A stretch of DNA of 64,000 bases. Source: Aplectana chamaeleonis. Lineage: Eukaryota; Nematoda; Chromadorea; Rhabditida; Cosmocercidae. Positions 58,107 through 64,000 of the stretch are shown here, piece after piece. Below the pieces are notes generated by a model. The model was given only the letters and a program-made list of their open reading frames with translations. It was not told the DNA's origin and searched no databases. Numbering within the stretch: position 1 is the stretch's first letter; each line of letters starts with the position of its first letter. Where the stretch lies: NCBI GenBank assembly GCA_029168955.1, contig JAPDOI010000121.1:1054001-1118000 (forward strand), in the 5' to 3' direction. The position numbers and the translations under genes are program-made.

Positions 58107-58400
58107 GAATGAAATTTACTGTGCTTCTCTGGGCCAAATTCCGGTCCGCAATTGCGTCTCGACACGCTTTGCGGCCGCACGCGCTCGAGTCAGTCGAGTT
58201 GCTAGCGCAAAAGCCGACTCGATGTGGCTTTTCTATACAGCTTCATCCAATATTTTTTTAGTTTTCAGTTTCCAAAACCTACCTAGGGTCAACAGATCGG
58301 CAGCTGCGGCGCTGGAAACTCGAAAGCGCGCGGCCGCAAAGCTTGTCGAGACGCAATCGCGGACCGGAATGTGGCCCAGAGAAGCACAGAATTTGCATTC
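58107..58400. repeat. Inverted repeat, ~84-bp arms, 127-bp spacer
   Basis: 58107-58190 and 58318-58400 are reverse complements with a few mismatches (shared GTGCTTCTCTGGGCC, CCGGTCCGCAATTGCGTCTC and GCGGCCGC). A short GGCCAAATTCCGGT-like piece also matches 52780-52795. Probably a foldback or MITE family present in several places. Confidence 0.75.
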
Positions 58401-59928
58401 ATCGTACTCTGCATCTCCTTCTCCCCACACTTTCTCGCTGTCTCTACCATCGCTCCGCACAAGCGCGCGAGGGAACAGAGGCCGGATTCATCATTGCGTT
58501 CTACGATATCGCAGAACTGAGTTTGATTTGCACTTATGCTATAAAATCGTAAACGGCTTTTGCGACATTCCTTTCCAAAGTGTTTTTGCGTTCACTCGGC
58601 ACTCTGCACGCTCTCGACAGCACTGTTTTCAGCTCGAACGTGCATTCACCTCAAAATCCAGCGTACTGCATTCTTTTGCGTTCAGGGTTATCCGAATTCG
58701 GAACGAATCGCCTTCGGAAATAGTCGAGGCCGAAAATTTCTCAATTTTCAAACACAGACTATCCATGTTTGATCTGAGGTCGATAGGCTGAGTAGGTTGA
58801 GTCGGGAAAGCTAGGCATCGGCATTCAGCATCGTACCGGGTGTCTCTTGGCCCTGATCGACAGCTACGGCTGCTCTCAGCGAAGTCGCTGTGTTCTACGA
58901 CCGCGATAGGCCTCTCGTGGGCTATAAAAATGGCCTATGATGTCAGTAGATACCTCGACAGCGAAGCATTAATTTTTTTTTTCAATTCTAGCATATTTTT
59001 TTCACAAAACAATTGCTCGGCGTCCACGGTAACGATATAATGACCGAGCCGTGGCTCTCTGCGAAGAATCCGCGTTGGAAGCGCAAGAATCAGCACTGAA
59101 CAGTAGAACTGAATAAAATTCGGTCTCAAATTCCAATTCCACCGGCTTCCACACACTGCACAGGGGAGATGGCACTAACGTGAAGAATGGAACTCGAAAA
59201 AACGACAAGCTTTGAGATTTTCAGCGTTTTCCTTGCGATTGAAGTTTACCAGCAGTACTGATCTGCGTGGCATGACGATGTCCACATCAAGGCAGGAAGA
59301 AGTGAGGTGGTGGAGGAAGCATATTTCTGCCGGCATACACCGAGACTGTATCAAAGAGTACATATTGTGTTAACCAGTGTCTCAATGATACATAATCGGA
59401 AACTGCGTCAGATCCAAAGAGAGGAAAGGAAAAAATAGAGAAAAGGAGGGAGAAAATGCATGGGAAAGGAACGGGCAATTGCATGCAGCGACTGGGCTGT
59501 CGGCAGCTGGACACCCCTGCAGAAATGTACAACCGTCAAGTCCGATGTGTCCGCAGCTACGGCCCACGTGCACCATACCATACGCGCATTTTTCAAAATA
59601 CGAAGTCACTGTATAGGTAGTTGTTCTCAAGGATTTCTAGCGCAGAAGAGTTTTTTTTCACAACGGATCATTATGAATTACTCTTGTGTCTTGGGAGGAA
59701 ATGCTCAGATTATGACACATCTAACCTTGTAGTCAGCAAAGTGACTTTTTTTTATCCTGAAGCGTTTAATACAAAAATTTGAGGCGCGGAGCCAAACAAT
59801 GTAATCCATTTTTCAGACCTTGAAAATATTAGGGTGAAATGTCTTATATATTCAAGTACCAATCTTCAATGAGGGCCGATCGTAGAAACCCGAATTGGAC
59901 TGCGAATCAGGAGAAATCCACATTGGAC
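58401..59928. other. Unassigned intergenic DNA
   Basis: Pyrimidine-rich and AT-rich sequence. The 261-codon frame overlapping 58006-58791 runs through the inverted repeat and has no family signal. No RNA gene recognised. Confidence 0.35.
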
Positions 59929-59949
59929 GGTGCAGCCTTCGGCTGCACC
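59929..59949. repeat. Perfect 9-3-9 hairpin with TTC loop
   Basis: Stem GGTGCAGCC and its exact complement around TTC. Same geometry and loop as 7619-7639, with a different stem sequence. Confidence 0.8.
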
Positions 59950-60573
59950 ATCCTTCAGGGGAGGAAAACCCCGGGTGTGGGCTAATTTTTTACCCTAGCG
60001 ATTCCGGGAGGTGAAAATCAGGGGGATTCCAGATAGGACAGTGCAGCTTTGTACTTAATAACGGTTATAAACACTGAATAAAAAACGTCCCTCCAGCTTC
60101 TCTATTCTTCCAGCCTTCAAGGCATGATCGATGTCATATCTTTGATGTTTCGCCGTTTCTTCCACTCTTCTATAGTCTTGTATCTTCTGCTTGGTGTAAA
60201 TGATAAGAGTAAGAAATAGTGATTCCATGAAAAATTATCATAAATGATATTTCGATTATTCCCTGGCATCGAATGAGGATTTTGTCACCCTAATCAGCAC
60301 TGAAACCTCCTAAAAACACCACTCTCCTTCATAACCAAGCAGAAGAAATAAAAAAACAATAGAAGAGAAAGCAGGAAAAACGAGGAAAGCACAAAAAAAT
60401 GAGAAAAACCGGCGATCATCATGGCTCATGCCGTTTAGACAGGTGGAACAAAATGCACAGCCGTCAAATATATTGCGGCGTGTGCAACTGCACACCCTGC
60501 TCACGCTTTACGCTCGGACATTCGGATTCAGCAGGCCGGGAGCCCGCCAGACAGCAGGCGCGGGCACCCCGAC
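59950..60573. other. Unassigned DNA
   Basis: No gene or RNA recognised. Confidence 0.35.
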
Positions 60574-60735
60574 CGCGCCTGCCAGCAGTGAGGCCCCGGC
60601 CTGCCACTTCCCCGCTATGCGCATTCCCAGCAGGCCGGGGCACTGTCGCAGCGGCAGGCCGGGGGCGCCTTAATAGTGGCAGGCCGGGGCGCATTAAACG
60701 TGGCAGGCCCGGGCGCTTCTACAGGAGGCAGATGC
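60574..60735. repeat. GC-rich short tandem repeat (GGCAGGCCGGGGCGC)
   Basis: Repeated GGCAGGCCGGGGCGC words separated by TTAATAGT/ATTAAACGT-type spacers, about 22-25 bp apart, degenerate at the left. Unlike neighbouring AT-rich DNA. Confidence 0.65.
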
Positions 60736-60847
60736 GCCTTTATAAAGGAAATTATTCAACTAAACCGTATCACAACAAATCGAAATTAAATCAGAAATTC
60801 GTTTATTATACCAAAATAGTAACAAAACATGATAAGATGTCTTCAAA

Positions 60848-61330
60848 TAAAATTTTTCGTTCGGTTCAGCAAAAAAGCCATATAATAGCGGAGACACAAG
60901 TTACTAACGTGGTTGACAGAGGTACAACAATGTTTGAGGAGATGAAAAACATAACAAAACATACGAAATAATATTTTTTTCTCCGGTTCAGGTGCGAACC
61001 AACGTAATAGCAGAGCGACACGTATTCTAACCGGGTCAAAAGGATACAAAGATGTTTGAGAAGTTGAAAAAACATAACAAATCATACAAAATACCGATTT
61101 CCCTTTGTTTCAGCTGCAAACACACGTAATTGCCAAGCGACACGTATTCTGACCGGGTCAATGGAGACAACAGTGTTTGAGAAGTCGAAAGAAAACAACA
61201 AATAAAACAAAATAACATTTTTCTAATCGGTGCAGCTGCGAATCCACGTAACAGCGGAGCGAAAAGTTCCTAGTCGGATCAATTGATACCACGAGGTTCA
61301 GAAAGAGGCAGAAAAACAAAACAAATCATA
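60848..61330. repeat. Tandem repeat of about 120 bp, four copies
   Basis: Each unit has a CGGTTCAG-like start (60862, 60982, 61104, 61227), then CACGTA.T.GC.GAGCGACACG, TTCT.ACCGGGTCAA and GTTTGAGAAG...AAAACA. Copies are 70-85% alike by eye. No stable open frame runs through all copies. Confidence 0.75.
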
Positions 61331-61905
61331 CACAAATGGGAATAAATGGTAGCGAAATGAGTAAGTGATGGAAGACAGGATACAAGCATACTCGTGCGCT
61401 CTTCGGGTTCAGCATACATGAGAAAATTGGATCCGATTGCGCCTCCGCAGTTGCCTCAAGCTCCTGTTCTTCACCGAGATCTGCCTGCGGCGCGGTCTGC
61501 GTGGTGGGGTGTGCGTAGTGCTGAAATAGTAGAAATAACTCATAGGAAAAAACAGGGTCTATCGGGGAGCTTCTCCCCAAAGGCTAAATTTCGAAAGATT
61601 AATCACCACCCTCCATCTCAAATTTTCACTTTGAAACGAAATTGTCACCACCTCAACACGAAATTTTACATAATGGGTCAGAAAATTTACGATTCCTTTC
61701 GTCACCGGTTGTGTTCTCACTCACGTGCGTACGCGTCGCGGTCCAGTGATTGTCACGCGCGCGACGAACATTGAAGACCTCCACCGTTCAGAAGAGTTTT
61801 CAGCGCTCCATGCGAGTGAATGGCTATCATTTGTGACTAGAAATAAATGCAGGAATGTTAATAATGCTTCTATCTGATTTATTCAATCTGGTAAATCTTC
61901 TTCTG
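61331..61905. other. Unassigned DNA
   Basis: No gene recognised; a 126-codon plus-strand frame at 61394-61774 lacks family features. Confidence 0.35.
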
Positions 61906-64000
61906 CAGCCTCAAAGTGGTTTTTGTCATAGGTTGAGGAACTGGGCGGCCTTCACAGGATTCGTCCAAAGGTCCATTGTTGTTAAGGAGGTAGGTCTCTT
62001 CGGGCACATGAACAAGTGCGCCGTGTCGTGTCCGGGAGCACCACAGTCCGGGCATGCGTCTGGTCGGCTGCTGTCGATCTTGTTGACGTAAGACATGAGC
62101 AGAATAGAGTGACCACAGCGCAGCGATGCAAGAGCACATCTGGCTCGTCTGCCGAGTTGAGACTCGGACTCGCAAACCCGAGGCGGCACCGTTCCCAAGA
62201 TAGGGTTCACAGCCGCCTTTGCTAGATATCCTCGAACAAATTGCGTGTGCTCCTCACGCAGAAGACGAAGCCTTTCCATGTTGGAGTCGGCCCATCTCTG
62301 TACATCAACTTTACGAGGAGCATCGGCGAACGGCGTCCTAATCGACCCCTCTCTTATGGGCTTCATGATTCTCTTTGACGGATGATTCGGCTGCCTCAGA
62401 ACATTAATATACATCTGCTGTGCCTGGAGTTCACAATGCTCCTTGACCGGCAATATGCAGGCCTCCGCGTGAAGATGCTCCACCGGGGAGCTCCTTGCAC
62501 AACCGGTAGCAATTCTAAGCGCAGCATTCTGTACACGCTGCAGCTTATTCCAGGAGCTGTCAGACACCAGGTGCTGCCACACTGGTGCCGCATATTCCAG
62601 AGCCGGCTGAAGTATTGCTCTGTAGGTTCTCAATATAGTCTCTCGGCTGCTTCCCCATGATGTTCCTCCGAGAGCTCTCAAGATATTAAGTCTAGCCTTG
62701 ACGACTGTTTGTTTCTGTTCCGCGTTTTTGTGGAACTTCAGTGAGGGATCAAGAATAAGGCCAAGCAGCTTGGGGAATTTTGCTGCTGGCAACAGGTCAC
62801 CATCCCATTTGACATCTGGATGGGCACTGTGTTCCTTGGTGTTCGTTGTGAACACTGAAACAGAGGGTTTTGCGGCAGAGACTGTGAGCATCATTTTATC
62901 GAGGAAGAGCTTCAACTCGACGAGATAGGCGCTGATCTTGTTAGCGGCTATCTGCAGGTCACGATCCTGGCACATGATGGTGATGTCGTCGGCATACATA
63001 ACAATCCTTACATCATTGGGAGGCTCGGGAATGTCCTCCAAGATACAGGCTGAATAGGGCAGGGGACAACACTCCGCCTTGCGGAACACCGGCTGCTATT
63101 GGAATGCTATCGGATACATGATTCTGGAACAGAACCTTAGCACGGCGGCCTTTAGTGAACGCTGCAATCCATCGCTTCTGCCATGATGGTAGCGACGACT
63201 TGAGCAGTTTCTCCGGACAGCAGTCCCAAGTTAACAGAGTCAAACGCTTTGCTCAGGTCGAGGGCGACGGCCACCGTTCTCAGGGGCTTTCTCATGTTGA
63301 ACCCATCGACCGCAAAGCTCACGATCTCCAATAGAGCTGTAGTAGTGGAGTGAAGTTTCCTGAACCCATGCTGATGCTGCTGTCGCTCATTTTGATCAGC
63401 CAGGGCCGTCACGATCACCTTTTTCAGCTAATTTAGCGACGGGCGATAACAGGCTTATTGGTCGAAAGCCCATTGCCGTGCTTTGGGACTTGCCTGGCTT
63501 TGGCAACGGTATCACATTGGCTGTCTTCCAAGCTTGGGGTAGAGTGCAGGTCCGGAAAGAAGTGTTAATGATATCTGCAAGCATCGGTAGAAGTTCCGTG
63601 GGAAGCTTCTTCAGGATGGCTGGGGAGATACCGTCAGGTCCGATAGCCTTCGAATTCCGCATTTCTTTGATAGCCTTCTCTACTTGCGTGAGAGTAAAGG
63701 CCTCAGAAGCGTTCATGAGCGGCAACCGGCTCAGTTCTCTAACCGTGACTCTGTTCTGCACGCCTCGCTTGGCACGTGTGATGAAGAAGTTCTTGCCGAG
63801 CGCATAAGCAGCCGCTTTCCCTGATTTGAAGACGTTCTCCTCGAACTCAATAGCGGAGCTCATCGAGGGAGCGGACTTGCCGGAAATTTTCCTCAACACT
63901 TTCCACGTCGTAGTTCCGTCAGCCTTGAAATTCAGCTTTTCAGTGAACTTCTCCCAGCATTCCTTCTTGTTCTTATCCAGATCCTGCTTGATCTCATTAT
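61906..64000 (-). mobile_element. Non-LTR retrotransposon D (2A-type, C family), 3' part, cut by window edge
   Basis: Same family as element C. The GAAGAAGA tail begins at 61906 and the element continues past 64000. Only the region from the linker before the reverse transcriptase to the 3' end is inside the window. Confidence 0.85.
61926..64000 (-). pseudogene. Element D reverse transcriptase region, frameshifted, partial
   Basis: From the right edge the frame reads a Lys-rich linker (WEKFTEKLNFKADG), then [33 protein letters not shown], a break near 63415, [31 protein letters not shown], a break near 63215, [16 protein letters not shown], a break near 63060, then [30 protein letters not shown] and a terminal zinc knuckle (CPDCGAPGHDTAHLFMCP) to the stop at 61926. 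At least three frame breaks inactivate it. About 70-80% identical to C by eye. Confidence 0.85.

Noticed and set aside
58006..58791. 261-codon plus-strand gene
   Set aside because: It runs through a long inverted repeat and pyrimidine-rich low-complexity sequence with no domain signal.
59929..59949. Bacterial-type intrinsic terminator
   Set aside because: No T-run follows and the region is eukaryotic.

Overview
The window looks like nuclear DNA of a clade V (strongylid or hookworm-like) nematode. The evidence is a six-exon eIF6 gene with two 65-68 nt introns and an AG acceptor 9 nt before its ATG (the spacing expected for spliced-leader trans-splicing), an intronless PEX11-family gene on the same strand, RTE-type and 2A-motif non-LTR retrotransposons, a mariner, and many short terminal-inverted-repeat elements. 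From memory, the C. elegans orthologues eif-6 and prx-11 also lie close together on one chromosome I cosmid, so this may be an expanded version of an old gene neighbourhood. The species cannot be fixed from the sequence alone.

Layout. 0.9-7.0 kb: a minisatellite built from 21-bp units (alternating types, so 42 bp is the basic period), with a duplicated left flank and GC-rich modules in inverted orientation. 7.0-11.6 kb: unassigned DNA with small repeats. 11.75-12.36 kb (-): prx-11. 13.44-17.67 kb: a second array of the same 21-bp family in the opposite orientation. 18.8-20.07 kb: a giant nested palindrome. 21.07-24.34 kb (-) and 28.78-31.94 kb (+): two near-identical, individually damaged RTE elements, each with target-site duplications. 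25-38 kb: a dense nest of hAT-like, PIF/Harbinger-like and mariner elements. 38.4-39.1 kb: an element full of AAGTTACTTGTAA-type repeats. 39.9-40.5 kb: a 5'-truncated retroelement.

41.24-54.00 kb (-): the eIF6 gene, whose six exons join into an uninterrupted 246-residue frame. Its 9.37-kb intron 4 holds a small hAT element and a full-length non-LTR element (B, minus strand) into which a second full-length element of a related family (C, plus strand) has inserted, exactly in B's 2A-like coding segment. 54-61.9 kb: intergenic DNA with MITEs, inverted repeats and tandem repeats. 61.9-64.0 kb (-): the 3' part of a third element of the C family, running off the right edge.

Only eIF6 (ribosome biogenesis and 60S anti-association) and prx-11 (peroxisome division) are supported as intact host genes. 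A KH-like exon downstream of eIF6 and a few exon-like open stretches are weaker candidates. Most of the rest is transposable element, satellite or unassigned sequence. Target-site duplications were read directly for five hAT-like, three Harbinger-like, two RTE and two 2A-type elements, which lets the nesting order be reconstructed.
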